A stretch of DNA of 64,000 bases from CAVVAL01 sp963742725 (GCA_963742725.1 CAVUMX010000001.1:2604001-2668000), one strand, 5' to 3'. Counted from the first letter of the stretch, positions 11,294 through 19,449 are shown. Numbers and translations: made by a program. Notes: generated by a model from the letters alone, not told the origin.

Positions 11294-12480
11294 GCGGCGA
11301 GGTGTTCGCGGATCTCGTCGGCCAGGACGAGGTGGTCACGACCCTGCGCCGCGCCGTGGCCGCCGCCGCCCGGATCGTCGCGGGCGAGACGACCGCGCCT
11401 GGAGAGATGACCCACGCGTGGCTGTTCACCGGCCCGCCCGGCTCCGGACGATCCGTCGCGGCCCGCGCGTTCGCCGCCGCGCTCCAGTGCCCGGACGGCG
11501 GCTGCGGGGTCTGCACGGCGTGCCACACGACCTTGCACGGCACCCACGCGGATGTGCGCCTCGTCGTCCCCGAGGGCCTGACGATCGGCGTCAACGAGAT
11601 GCGGGCGCTCGTACTCCGTGCCTCGACGGCGCCGTCGAGCGGACGCTGGCAGGTCGTCCTGGTCGAGGACTCCGACCGCCTCACCGAAGCCGCCGCGAAC
11701 GCGCTGCTCAAGGCCGTCGAGGAACCGCCGCAGCGCACGGTGTTCCTGCTGTGCGCGCCGTCGACCAACCCCGAGGACGTGTCGGTGACGATCCGTTCGC
11801 GGTGCCGGGTCGTGCCGCTGCGCGCGCCCGCGCCGGAGGCCGTCGCCGAGGTGCTCGTCCGCCGGGACGGCGCCGACCCGCAGACCGCGCGGTGGGCGTC
11901 GCGGGTGGCGCAGGGCCACGTCGGGCGCGCGCGCCGGCTCGCGCGGGATCCGCAGGCGCAGGCACGGCGGCGGGCTGTTCTCTCGGTACCGCGCTCGCTC
12001 ACGAAGATCTCCGCCTGCTTCGACGCCGCGGACGCGCTCATCAAGGCGTCCGAGGAGGAAGCGGCGGCGGCGACGGCCGACCTGTCCGTCCGCGAGACCG
12101 AGGAGCTGAAGCAGGCGCTCGGCGGCGGCGGGACGGGCAAAGGCGCCGCCGCGGCGGCCCGGGGTACGGCCGGGCAGATCAAGGACCTGGAGAAGCGGCA
12201 GAAGTCGCGCGCGACCCGGGCCCAGCGCGACGCGCTCGACCGTGCGCTCGTCGACCTCGCCGCGTTCTACCGGGACGTCCTGACGCTGAAGGTCGGCGCC
12301 GACGTCTCCCTGGTCCACGCCGACATCACCGACCTCGCCGAAGCGGCCGCCGCCAAGTGGACGCCCGAGTCGATCCTGCGCCGTGTCGAGGCCATCCTCG
12401 CCTGCCGCGAGGCGATCGAGACGAACGTGAAGCCGCGGATCGCGGTCGAGGCCATGATGGTCGCCCTCTACGAGGGCTGA
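11290..12480 (+). CDS. holB: DNA polymerase III clamp-loader subunit delta'
   Basis: 396 residues from GTG 11290, overlapping the tmk stop. Delta' is the stator of the clamp loader that places the beta clamp on DNA. An AAA+ N-terminal domain shows LFTGPPGSGRSVAARAF, a P-loop in which Arg replaces Lys, as usual for this non-ATPase subunit. It is followed by a zinc-binding Cys cluster (CPDGGCGVCTACH, residues ~67-79), the DSDRLTEAAANALLKAVEEPP motif and an SRC-like sensor (TIRSRCRVVPLR). A Gly/Ala-rich linker near residues 275-295 separates the C-terminal collar domain. A 49-bp palindrome follows 22 bp after the stop, before the convergent surface-protein gene. Confidence 0.95.
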   Translation: MSGEVFADLVGQDEVVTTLRRAVAAAARIVAGETTAPGEMTHAWLFTGPPGSGRSVAARAFAAALQCPDGGCGVCTACHTTLHGTHADVRLVVPEGLTIGVNEMRALVLRASTAPSSGRWQVVLVEDSDRLTEAAANALLKAVEEPPQRTVFLLCAPSTNPEDVSVTIRSRCRVVPLRAPAPEAVAEVLVRRDGADPQTARWASRVAQGHVGRARRLARDPQAQARRRAVLSVPRSLTKISACFDAADALIKASEEEAAAATADLSVRETEELKQALGGGGTGKGAAAAARGTAGQIKDLEKRQKSRATRAQRDALDRALVDLAAFYRDVLTLKVGADVSLVHADITDLAEAAAAKWTPESILRRVEAILACREAIETNVKPRIAVEAMMVALYEG

Positions 12481-12502
12481 CCGCTCGGGGGCTGCCCCAA
12501 CG

Positions 12503-12551
12503 GATTTGGGGTGGGAACGGGGAGTCAGGCTCCACGATCCCACCCCAAATC
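12503..12551. repeat. 49-bp palindrome between convergent genes
   Basis: Arms GATTTGGGGTGGGA (12503-12516) and their perfect complement (12538-12551) enclose a 21-nt loop. The position between holB and the convergent LPXTG gene suits a bidirectional terminator. Its length and layout match the other palindromes in this window. Confidence 0.8.
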
Positions 12552-12563
12552 GGCGAGTGAGGA

Positions 12564-14105
12564 CTACGGGCGGCGGGCGGCCACCATGGCCAGGCGGCCC
12601 ATGACCACCAGCCCGATGCCCGCGACCAGGAACATCGTCAGGCTGCTGCCCGTCACGGGGAGCTTGCCGCCGTCGGCGCCGCCCTTACCCGCGGCGGACG
12701 GTGACGGCGACGGCTGCGGCGGAAGCAGCCCGCCCGGCGGCACCTTCGCGGCGGCCCTCAGGTCGCCGATCGCCACGTCGAGCAGCTTGCCGGTCTGCGG
12801 CGTGTCGAGGACCTCCAGCCGCAGCGTCGCGGCCTTGGCGCTCACCGACGTCGCCGTCACGGACTTCGTCACGTGCCCGATGCTGAGGCGCAGCAGCGCA
12901 CCATGCCCGCCCCCGCCCCCACCGGCGGCGAACCCCGCGCCGGCCGAACTCGCGCCGGCCGAACTCGCACCTGCCGAAGCCGCACCTGCCGAACCCGCAC
13001 CTGCCGAACCCGCACCGTACGGCCCCGACGCGCCTGAACCGCCCCCGCCCGAACCCAGGCCGAGGTCGGGGAGCAGCCCGCTCAGCCCGTTCCCGCCCGG
13101 CACGGGCACCTCGGGCAGCGGCGTCGCGGGCACGCCCGGCAGCTTCGGGCCCGGCAGCGGCAGGGCCGGCGCCACGGGTGCGGCCTTCGGCTTCTTCGCC
13201 GTGGACAGGTCGGGTGCGGCGCCGAGCGGAATCTCGATGACCTGGTCCGGCGCGTCGAGCCGGTGCAGCGTGCGGCCGCGGGCGTCGACGATCTCGACGA
13301 TCGGCGAGGTGTAGTGCACCGACGAGCGGTGCGTGCCGGCGGCGGTCGCCGTGAGCGTGGGCGGCGAGATGATCCGGATCGTGTGCTGCTGCGGGCTGCC
13401 GCGGAACACGGTGAGCTGGGCGGCCGAGATGCGCGCGTGCGAGGTGACGCCGAGTCCGCGCTGGCCGTGCACCTTGACGATGTCCGTCTTGCTCTGCGCG
13501 TACGCGGTGTGGGGCAGGTCCAGCACGGACGAGCCGATGTACGGCACCGGCGCGGGAAGCCCCGCACCGGGGATCACGGTGAGGTTCGCGACCGCGCCCG
13601 CCGCCTCGGTGAGCTTCGCGGGCCTGGTCGGGTTGGCGGTGCCGGCGTGCCAGCGGGCGTGGGCCCGGAGCTGGCCGAGGCCCACGCGTGCGAGCGCGAG
13701 GTCGATCGGTTGGTTCTGGAGTACCGCCGGGTGGACGTTGTCCGGCGCGGCCTGTTGCCGGATCGCCGAGCGCGGCACGTCGGGCAGCTTCTGCCCGAGC
13801 ACGGAGCCGTCGACGTATGCGGCTCCGGTGCTGGTCTGCGGCGCGCCCTTGCTGTCGACGGTGCTGCCGGCCGTCGCGACCTTGAGGTCGGCGAGCGCGG
13901 CCCGCTGGGCGCCGAGGGGGGTGGCGTCCAGCGCGATGACGCGGATCAGGCTCGCGGACGAGCTGGCGCTGTAGACGGGTCCGGCGGGTGCGGCCTGGGC
14001 CGCCGTGCCGATACCTGCGGACGCGGCCACCAAGGCCACCGCGAAGCCGGTGGAGGTGGCGCGGGACAGCCTGCGACGTGAGCGTTGGTGCATCAGGAAA
14101 ATCAC
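12564..14105 (-). CDS. Sec-exported LPXTG cell-wall surface protein
   Basis: About 513 residues. I chose GTG 14105 because GGAGAG lies 8 nt upstream; the ATG at 14093 is an alternative. An N-terminal signal peptide (basic QRSRRRLSRA, then VALVAASAGIGTAAQA) leads to a large extracellular region. A tandem pentapeptide stretch built on GA-x-SA (encoded by 15-bp repeats at about 12940-13015) forms a flexible linker, followed by a beta-rich segment. The C-terminus carries LPVTG, a hydrophobic helix and a basic tail (AARRP), the signal for sortase attachment to peptidoglycan. The ligand or function is unknown. It converges with holB. A 31-bp dyad lies upstream. Confidence 0.88.
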   Translation of the reverse strand: MIFLMHQRSRRRLSRATSTGFAVALVAASAGIGTAAQAAPAGPVYSASSSASLIRVIALDATPLGAQRAALADLKVATAGSTVDSKGAPQTSTGAAYVDGSVLGQKLPDVPRSAIRQQAAPDNVHPAVLQNQPIDLALARVGLGQLRAHARWHAGTANPTRPAKLTEAAGAVANLTVIPGAGLPAPVPYIGSSVLDLPHTAYAQSKTDIVKVHGQRGLGVTSHARISAAQLTVFRGSPQQHTIRIISPPTLTATAAGTHRSSVHYTSPIVEIVDARGRTLHRLDAPDQVIEIPLGAAPDLSTAKKPKAAPVAPALPLPGPKLPGVPATPLPEVPVPGGNGLSGLLPDLGLGSGGGGSGASGPYGAGSAGAGSAGAASAGASSAGASSAGAGFAAGGGGGGHGALLRLSIGHVTKSVTATSVSAKAATLRLEVLDTPQTGKLLDVAIGDLRAAAKVPPGGLLPPQPSPSPSAAGKGGADGGKLPVTGSSLTMFLVAGIGLVVMGRLAMVAARRP

Positions 14106-14194
14106 CCTGTTCTCTCCAGACGTCAGTGCTGACCCGCCCAACGACACCCCGACGCGCCCAGTGACGGCATAATCACGCTTAGTCCCGGTACTGA

Positions 14195-14225
14195 CCGAAC
14201 GGCTGATGTACGATCAGCCGTTCGG
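14195..14225. promoter_or_regulatory. 31-bp dyad in the divergent promoter region
   Basis: Perfect 13-bp arms CCGAACGGCTGAT (14195-14207) and their complement (14213-14225) flank a 5-nt spacer. The dyad lies between the start of the LPXTG gene (minus) and ricT (plus), in the only space available for both promoters. A candidate operator or attenuating hairpin. Confidence 0.5.
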
Positions 14226-14291
14226 CCGAGGTCGACTGGTGCAGTCCGGTCACGCCACTGAGTTACCTGGGGATATGGTCCGGAGATGGGC

Positions 14292-15128
14292 ATGCTGTGC
14301 GCGGTCAGCTTCACCCGCTACGGCCGCCTGTACTACCTCGATCCAGGCGCCTTCACGCCCCAGGTCGGAGACAAGGTACTGGTGCCGACCGACGACGGCG
14401 TCGAGGTGGCCGAGTGCGTCTGGGCAGCCCAGTGGGTCGCCGAGGAGACCGACGGGTTCCCGACCCTCGCCGGCCTGGCCGGCGCCGCCGAACTCGACCG
14501 GGACGCCCAGCTCCGAAAGCGGAAGGCCGCGGCGAAGGTGGCGGCGAAACGGCTGATCCGCGAGCACGACCTGCCGATGAAGGTCGTCGCCGTCGACCAC
14601 TCGCTCGACGCCAACCGCGCCACGATCTACTTCACCGCACCGCAGCGGGTCGACTTCCGGTCGCTCGTGCGTGACCTGGGCGCCACCCTCAAATGCCGCG
14701 TCGAGCTGCGGCAACTGTCCGCGCGCGACTCGGCCCGGGTCCAGGGCGGCATCGGATCGTGCGGACGCGACCTGTGCTGCGCCACGTTCCTCAAGGACTT
14801 CGAGCCCGTCAGCATCCGCATGGCCAAGGACCAGGACCTCCCGCTCAATCCGATGCGGATCTCCGGTGCCTGCGGCCGGTTGATGTGTTGCCTCAAGTAC
14901 GAGCATCCGCTGTACGCGTCGTTCGCCGAGTCGGCGCCGGCCGTCGGGGACCGCGTCGACACGGCGGACGGCCCCGGGCGGGTCATCGGCCGGTCGGTAC
15001 CTGCCGACACGCTCACCGTCCGCCTGGACGCCGACGGGTCCCGGTGTTCGTGCAGCCGCGCCAGCGTGTGCGGATCACGCCAGGCGTACGAGGGGTCTCC
15101 GGCATCCGAACGCCCCGTTGGCGGCTAG
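14292..15128 (+). CDS. ricT: PSP1/RicT (YaaT) family protein
   Basis: About 278 residues. ATG 14292 is preferred because GGAG ends 6 nt upstream; the ATG at 14286 abuts that site. The sequence has the PSP1 C-terminal domain with the conserved cysteines GSCGRDLCCATFL and GACGRLMCCLKYEH. In Bacillus these bind an Fe-S cluster in the RicAFT complex that aids RNase Y and phosphorelay functions; RicA and RicF partners are not seen here. Proteins of this family commonly lie next to holB/tmk in Gram-positive genomes, as here. It is soluble and cytoplasmic. The stop is followed 8 bp later by the next gene's ATG. Confidence 0.9.
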   Translation: MLCAVSFTRYGRLYYLDPGAFTPQVGDKVLVPTDDGVEVAECVWAAQWVAEETDGFPTLAGLAGAAELDRDAQLRKRKAAAKVAAKRLIREHDLPMKVVAVDHSLDANRATIYFTAPQRVDFRSLVRDLGATLKCRVELRQLSARDSARVQGGIGSCGRDLCCATFLKDFEPVSIRMAKDQDLPLNPMRISGACGRLMCCLKYEHPLYASFAESAPAVGDRVDTADGPGRVIGRSVPADTLTVRLDADGSRCSCSRASVCGSRQAYEGSPASERPVGG

Positions 15129-15136
15129 GCACGGCG

Positions 15137-16405
15137 ATGACCACGCGCAGGACGTTCCTGGCGGGTAGCGGCGCGGCCGTGCTGAGCGTGGCGGCCTGCC
15201 ACGCGAACGAGGAGAAGCCGCCGCGGTTCGACCCCGGGAGCTGGGACAGCGTCAGGGCGCAGTTCGACATCGACCGCGACGTCCGTCCGCTGACGTCTTT
15301 TGTGTTCGCGAGCCATCCCGCGCCGGTGCGGGCGGCGATCGAGAAGCACCGCCGCGGCCTGGACACAGACATGGCCTACCTCGCCCACGAGCAGGATCTC
15401 GACACCGCCGTGGCGGACGCCGCCGCGAAGTACCTCGGCGCCGACGCCACGAGCATCGCGTTCACCGACAGCACCACGATGGGGCTGGGCCTCGTGTACG
15501 GCGGCCTCCGGCTCCGTCCCGGCGACGAGGTCGTCACGACCGAGCACGACTTCTACTCGACGCACGAGTCCCTGCGGATGGCCACGGCCAGAGCGGGCGC
15601 CACCCTCCGCAGGGTCACGCTCTACGACGACCCGGCCAGCACCGATCCGGACGCCGTCGTCGAGACGATCCGGAAGGCGGTCACCCCGCGGACCAGGGTC
15701 GTCGCGGTCACGTGGGTGCATTCCAGCACGGGCGTGAAGCTGCCGATCCGACAGATCTCCGACGCGCTGCCGCTCGGCCCGGACCGTCCGCTGCTCTGCG
15801 TCGACGCGGTGCACGGGTTCGCGGCGGACCACGTCCCGGTGCAGGATCTCGGCGCTGACATATTCGTCACGGGATGCCACAAGTGGCTGTTCGGGCCGCG
15901 CGGCACCGGACTGGTCTGGGCACGCGGCGACGCGTGGGAGCGGCTCACGCCGACGATTCCCACGTTCGACTCGTCCGGATTCGCGGGCTGGCTCGGCATC
16001 ACCGGCGCCGACCAGCCGCCAGGGCCACGGATGACGCCCGGCGGCTACCACTCGTTCGAACACCGATGGGCGCTCGCCGAGGCGTTCCGCATGCACCTCG
16101 ACATCGGCCCCGACCGGGTCACCACCCGCACCACCGAACTCGCCACGCGGCTCAAGGACGGTCTCGCTGGGATGAGCCACGTCAAGCTGGCGACACCGCG
16201 CGACCCTGCGTTGTCCGCCGGCCTGGTGTGCTGCCAGATCGGCACGATCGACCCGCAGCAGGCTGTGGCTCGGCTGCGGGAGACGTACCGGATCGGTGCC
16301 AGCGTCACGCCGTACCGGACACCACTGGTCCGCTTCGGCCCGACGATCGTGAACACCGACGACGACATCGAAGCAACCCTGAAAGCCGTCCGATCTATGA
16401 GTTAG
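15137..16405 (+). CDS. Tat-exported, probably lipid-anchored aminotransferase class V (cysteine desulfurase-like)
   Basis: 422 residues from ATG 15137. The start MTTRRTFLAGSGAAVLSVAAC is a twin-arginine signal (RRTFL) ending in a lipobox-like VAAC. The mature protein is a fold-type I PLP enzyme of the NifS/CsdB/isopenicillin-N-epimerase group: TEHDFYSTHESLR, VTWVHSSTGVKLPI, the cofactor Asp/His segment VDAVHGFAADHV, and the Schiff-base Lys in TGCHKWLFGPRGTG. Its substrate is not known; the export signal argues against a role in Fe-S assembly. Exported class V aminotransferases with Tat signals are known in actinobacteria. It converges with thiE across a palindrome. Confidence 0.88.
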   Translation: MTTRRTFLAGSGAAVLSVAACHANEEKPPRFDPGSWDSVRAQFDIDRDVRPLTSFVFASHPAPVRAAIEKHRRGLDTDMAYLAHEQDLDTAVADAAAKYLGADATSIAFTDSTTMGLGLVYGGLRLRPGDEVVTTEHDFYSTHESLRMATARAGATLRRVTLYDDPASTDPDAVVETIRKAVTPRTRVVAVTWVHSSTGVKLPIRQISDALPLGPDRPLLCVDAVHGFAADHVPVQDLGADIFVTGCHKWLFGPRGTGLVWARGDAWERLTPTIPTFDSSGFAGWLGITGADQPPGPRMTPGGYHSFEHRWALAEAFRMHLDIGPDRVTTRTTELATRLKDGLAGMSHVKLATPRDPALSAGLVCCQIGTIDPQQAVARLRETYRIGASVTPYRTPLVRFGPTIVNTDDDIEATLKAVRSMS

Positions 16406-16407
16406 CG

Positions 16408-16455
16408 GTTTGGGCGATCTTTCGGTGCCTATAGCGACAGAAAGCGCGCCCAAAC
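16408..16455. repeat. 48-bp palindrome with CTATAG centre
   Basis: Arms GTTTGGGCG..CTTTC (16408-16423 and 16440-16455) are complementary except for two positions, and the centre contains CTATAG (16429-16434). It begins 2 bp after the aminotransferase stop and ends 32 bp before the thiE stop, so it can serve as a bidirectional terminator. The same central hexamer occurs in the elements at 47968 and 49038. Confidence 0.75.
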
Positions 16456-16487
16456 GCGGAGGGGGCGGCGCGGCGGCGCGGGCGGGG

Positions 16488-17168
16488 CTACAGCGGGGCG
16501 GTTGTCAGGGGCCCCGGCCGGCGCCGTGCCAGCCGCGACGCGAACGCGGCCGCCGCCGCGCGCGGATCGGACGCCTCCGTGATCGCCCGCACCACGACGA
16601 CCCGGTCCGCCCCCGCCGCCAGCACTTCGTCGAGCCGGCTGATGCTGATCCCGCCGATCGCGAACCAGGGCCGGGACGCGCCGAGGTGTTCCGCCGTCCA
16701 GCTCACGAGCCCGAGCCCCGGCGCGACCCGCCCCGGCTTGGTGGGCGTCGGCCAGCAGGGTCCGGTGCAGAAGTAGTCGGCTTCGACGGACGCCACGCGC
16801 GCCAGGTCAGCCGAGTTCGAGGATCGCCCGATCACCACGTCGTCGCCGACGATCCGCCGCGCCCACGGCACCGGCAGGTCGCCCTGGCCGAGGTGGAGGA
16901 TGTCGGCGCCGGCGGCGAGCGCGACGTCCGCGCGGTCGTTCACGGCGAGCAGCGCCCCGTGCCGGGCACACGCTTCGGCGAACACCTCCAGGTACGCGAG
17001 TTCCTGCCGTGCCTCTAGGCCCTTCTGCCGGAGCTGCACGACATCGACACCGCCGGACAGCGCCGCGTCGAGGAAGTCGGCCAGGTCGCCGCGCTCCTCG
17101 CGGGCGTCCGTGCAGAGGTAGAGCTGTGCGTCCGCGAGCCGTTGCCGGCGCTGGTCCCCGTCAACCAT
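16488..17168 (-). CDS. thiE: Thiamine-phosphate synthase
   Basis: 226 residues. It joins HMP-PP and thiazole phosphate to form thiamine monophosphate. Family features: the barrel opening LYLCTDARE, GGVDVVQLRQKG (pyrophosphate site), LLAVNDRADVALAAGADILHLGQ, the loop YFCTGPCWPTPTKPG and WFAIGGIS near the end. The start ATG 17168 has AGGAGG 8 nt upstream. It is divergent from thiO-thiS-thiG and does not share their riboswitch, which lies on the other strand about 55 bp away. The motif VVIGRSSNS replaces the more common G-x-S-x-H at this position. Confidence 0.95.
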   Translation of the reverse strand: MVDGDQRRQRLADAQLYLCTDAREERGDLADFLDAALSGGVDVVQLRQKGLEARQELAYLEVFAEACARHGALLAVNDRADVALAAGADILHLGQGDLPVPWARRIVGDDVVIGRSSNSADLARVASVEADYFCTGPCWPTPTKPGRVAPGLGLVSWTAEHLGASRPWFAIGGISISRLDEVLAAGADRVVVVRAITEASDPRAAAAAFASRLARRRPGPLTTAPL

Positions 17169-17223
17169 CGGTGTCCCTCCTGCGCGAGCGTTGCCTCAGC
17201 CTGCCACGGTAGGCTCGGGACGT

Positions 17224-17317
17224 CCGCGGGAGCCCGGTGACACCGGGCTGAGAGGGGGCCTGAAGAGGCCCCGACCGTACGAACCTGATCCGGGTCATGC
17301 CGGCGCAGGGAGGAGCG
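17224..17317 (+). ncRNA. TPP riboswitch (THI element) upstream of thiO
   Basis: The region carries the conserved THI-box blocks in order: CGGGAGCCCGG, the complementary arm CCGGGCTGAGAGGG, a variable stem (GGGCCTGAAGAGGCCC), then ACCGTACGAACCTGATC, CGGGTCATGCCGGCGCAGGGA. The GAGAGGG and CTGATC..GGTCATGCCGGCG..GGGA segments are the pyrimidine- and pyrophosphate-sensing helices. The 3' helix ends in the ribosome site GGGAGGAG of the small ORF at 17321, so TPP binding probably blocks translation initiation. An upstream -10-like TAGGCT lies at 17210. Confidence 0.95.
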
Positions 17318-17320
17318 AAC

Positions 17321-17389
17321 GTGCAGGCAGGACCTACTTCATGCGCCCGCTGCCCTACTGCGGAACGTCGCTACGGGCGGGACACATGA
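17321..17389 (+). CDS. Possible 22-residue leader peptide coupled to thiO
   Basis: GTG 17321 lies 6 nt after GGGAGGAG, the strongest ribosome site in the thiO region, which belongs to the riboswitch expression platform. The frame encodes 22 residues beginning MQAGPTSCARCPT and ending RYGRDT; its TGA (17387-17389) overlaps the thiO ATG (17386), an ATGA coupling arrangement. A CxxC pair is present. If real, ribosomes loaded here would reach the thiO start directly. Seen: the ribosome site, the frame and the overlap. Inferred: translation and coupling. The alternative is that thiO starts at ATG 17341 in its own frame and this frame is chance. Confidence 0.45.
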   Translation: MQAGPTSCARCPTAERRYGRDT

Positions 17390-18489
17390 AGCAGGTCCTG
17401 GTCATCGGCGGCGGGGTGATCGGCCTCGCCTGTGCCTGGCGGCTCGCCGAGCACGCCGACGTGACCCTGGTCGATCCCGCGCCGGGCAGCGGCGCGAGCG
17501 CGGTCGCGGCCGGCATGCTGGCCCCGCTCACCGAGGCCCACCCCACGGAGGATCCGCTGCTGCGCCTCTCGCTCGAAGCCGCGCGGCGCTACCCCCAGTT
17601 CGTGGCGGAGATCACCGAAGCCAGCAACGAGGACCCTGGCTACGAAACCGCAGGCACCCTCGCCGTCGCGTTCGACGCCGACGACCGCGCCGAGCTGGAC
17701 GTTCTCGCCAGCCACCTCACCGCCGCCGGCCTCGCCGCCGAACGCCTCAATGCCCGCGACTGCCGCCGCCTCGAACCCGCGCTGGCCGCCGGCGTCCGCG
17801 CGGGGCTCCGCGTCGACGGCGACCGCAGCATCGACAACCGCCGCCTCGTCCACGCCCTCCGCGCCGCCGCCCGCAACGCGAAAGTCAAAACCCGACAAGC
17901 AAGAGCCACAATCCTCGAAGAGGATGGCGTCGTCAAAGGAGCCGTGGTCGACGGAGTGACGCTCCGGGCAGATGCCACCGTCGTCGCGGCCGGCTGCTGG
18001 TCCGGTGGTCTCCATCCGAGCATCGCCGGCCTGGTGCGTCCGGTGCAGGGCGAGATCCTCCGGCTCCGGGCCCGGCGAGGCACCGTCGGACTGGCGCGAA
18101 CCGTCCGGGCGACCGTCCACGGCTACCCCGTCTACCTCGTGCCGCGCGCCGGCGGCGAGCTGGTGGTGGGCGCCACCCAGCGCGAGATGGGGTTCGACAC
18201 GGCCGTCACGGCGGGCGGCGCGTACGCGCTGCTGCGGGACGCCCGAACGGTCGTTCCGGGCATCGACGAGTACGAGCTGGTCGAGGTCCAGGCGGGGCTC
18301 AGGCCGGGGAGCCGCGACAACGTGCCGCTGATCGGCCACTGTGGACCGTCCGGGCTCGTGCTGGCCACCGGGCACCACCGCAACGGCGTCCTGCTGGCCG
18401 GCATCACCGCGGACGCGGTCACCGCCTTGGTGGTCGACGGCGCCCTGCCCGACTACGCGCGCGCCGCCGACCCGGCGAGGTTCGGATGA
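17386..18489 (+). CDS. thiO: Glycine oxidase
   Basis: 367 residues from ATG 17386. It oxidises glycine to the imine used by ThiG for thiazole formation. The FAD-binding Rossmann motif is at the N-terminus (VLVIGGGVIGLACAWRLAEHADVTLVD). GASAVAAGMLAP and RPVQGEILRLR are typical DAO-family segments, and the C-terminal block is GLRPGSRDNVPLIGHCG with ATGHHRNGVLLAG. ATG 17341 is in frame 45 nt upstream with AGGA 8 nt before it, so the exact start is open; 17386 matches the usual length and shows an ATGA overlap with the leader frame. The stop overlaps the thiS ATG. The operon is under the TPP riboswitch. Confidence 0.93.
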   Translation: MKQVLVIGGGVIGLACAWRLAEHADVTLVDPAPGSGASAVAAGMLAPLTEAHPTEDPLLRLSLEAARRYPQFVAEITEASNEDPGYETAGTLAVAFDADDRAELDVLASHLTAAGLAAERLNARDCRRLEPALAAGVRAGLRVDGDRSIDNRRLVHALRAAARNAKVKTRQARATILEEDGVVKGAVVDGVTLRADATVVAAGCWSGGLHPSIAGLVRPVQGEILRLRARRGTVGLARTVRATVHGYPVYLVPRAGGELVVGATQREMGFDTAVTAGGAYALLRDARTVVPGIDEYELVEVQAGLRPGSRDNVPLIGHCGPSGLVLATGHHRNGVLLAGITADAVTALVVDGALPDYARAADPARFG

Positions 18490-18683
18490 TCACGGTCAAC
18501 GGCGAGCCGTGGCCGCTCGACGCGGGCATGACGGTGGCGGCCGTCGTCGCCCGCCTCACCGACGCGCCGCGCGGGATCGCGGTGGCGCTCGACGGCGCCG
18601 TGGTGCCCCGCGCCGACTGGGACGCGACGCCCGTACCGGACGGCGCGCGGATCGAGGTACTGACGGCGGTACAAGGTGGATGA
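18486..18683 (+). CDS. thiS: Sulfur carrier protein
   Basis: 65 residues from ATG 18486, overlapping the thiO stop by 4 nt. A ubiquitin-like fold protein that carries sulfur as a C-terminal thiocarboxylate. It begins MITVNGEPWPL and ends in the obligatory Gly-Gly (VQGG), with TVAAVVARL and IAVALDGAVVPRADW matching the beta-grasp pattern. Its 3' end overlaps thiG by 8 nt, so thiO-thiS-thiG is one translationally coupled unit. The ThiF-type adenylating enzyme it needs is not in this window. Confidence 0.93.
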   Translation: MITVNGEPWPLDAGMTVAAVVARLTDAPRGIAVALDGAVVPRADWDATPVPDGARIEVLTAVQGG

Positions 18684-19437
18684 CGTCCTGACGATCGCCG
18701 GCCGGGCCTTCCCGTCCCGGCTGATCATGGGTACCGGCGGCGTCAGCAACCTGACCGTGCTGGCCGATGCGCTGCGCGCCTCCGGTACCGCGCTGACCAC
18801 GGTGGCGATGCGCCGCTTCGACCCGGCGGCCGGCGGCGGCGTCCTCGATCTGCTGCGCGACCTCGACATCGCGTTGCTGCCGAACACGGCCGGCTGCCGC
18901 ACCGCGGCCGAGGCCGTCCTCACTGCCCGCCTGGCGCGCGAAGCGCTCGGCACGGACTGGGTGAAGGTGGAGGTCGTGGCCGACGACCACACGATCCTCC
19001 CGGACCCCGTCGAACTCCTGGACGCCGTCGAGCAGCTCGTCGACGACGGCTTCACCGTGTTGCCGTACACGAACGACGACCCGATACTCGCCAGGCGGCT
19101 CGAAGCGCTCGGCTGCGTCGCCGTGATGCCGCTCGGGGCGCCGATCGGATCGGGGCTCGGCATCCGCAATCCGCACAACATCGAGCTGATCGTCGAGGAG
19201 GCCGGCGTGCCGGTGATCCTCGATGCCGGTATCGGGACGGCGTCCGACGCGGCGCTGGCGATGGAGCTGGGCTGCGACGCCGTCATGCTGGCGACGGCCG
19301 TGACCAGGGCGGACGATCCCGTCCGGATGGCCACCGCCATGCGGCTCGCCGTCGAGGCCGGCCACCACGCCCGCCATGCCGGCCGGGTCCCGCGCCGCTA
19401 CCTCGCCCAGGCGTCATCCCCGGCGAGGGGCTTGTAG
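18676..19437 (+). CDS. thiG: Thiazole synthase
   Basis: 253 residues from GTG 18676, overlapping thiS. It builds the thiazole phosphate from DXP, ThiS thiocarboxylate and dehydroglycine. Features: the opening LTIAGRAFPSRLIMGTGG, the Schiff-base Lys in DWVKVEVVAD, VLPYTNDDPILARRLEALGC, MPLGAPIGSG and LDAGIGTASDAALAMELGCD. The length is typical of the family. It is the last gene of the riboswitch-controlled thi unit. Immediately after it lies a decayed gene fragment rather than a further thi gene. Confidence 0.95.
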   Translation: MDDVLTIAGRAFPSRLIMGTGGVSNLTVLADALRASGTALTTVAMRRFDPAAGGGVLDLLRDLDIALLPNTAGCRTAAEAVLTARLAREALGTDWVKVEVVADDHTILPDPVELLDAVEQLVDDGFTVLPYTNDDPILARRLEALGCVAVMPLGAPIGSGLGIRNPHNIELIVEEAGVPVILDAGIGTASDAALAMELGCDAVMLATAVTRADDPVRMATAMRLAVEAGHHARHAGRVPRRYLAQASSPARGL

Positions 19438-19449
19438 TACCGCTCTACC

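Noticed and set aside
12930..13016. Short repeats at regular spacing, considered as a CRISPR-like array
   Set aside because: The 15-bp units are contiguous, in frame and code for a pentapeptide linker. No spacers or cas genes exist in the window.
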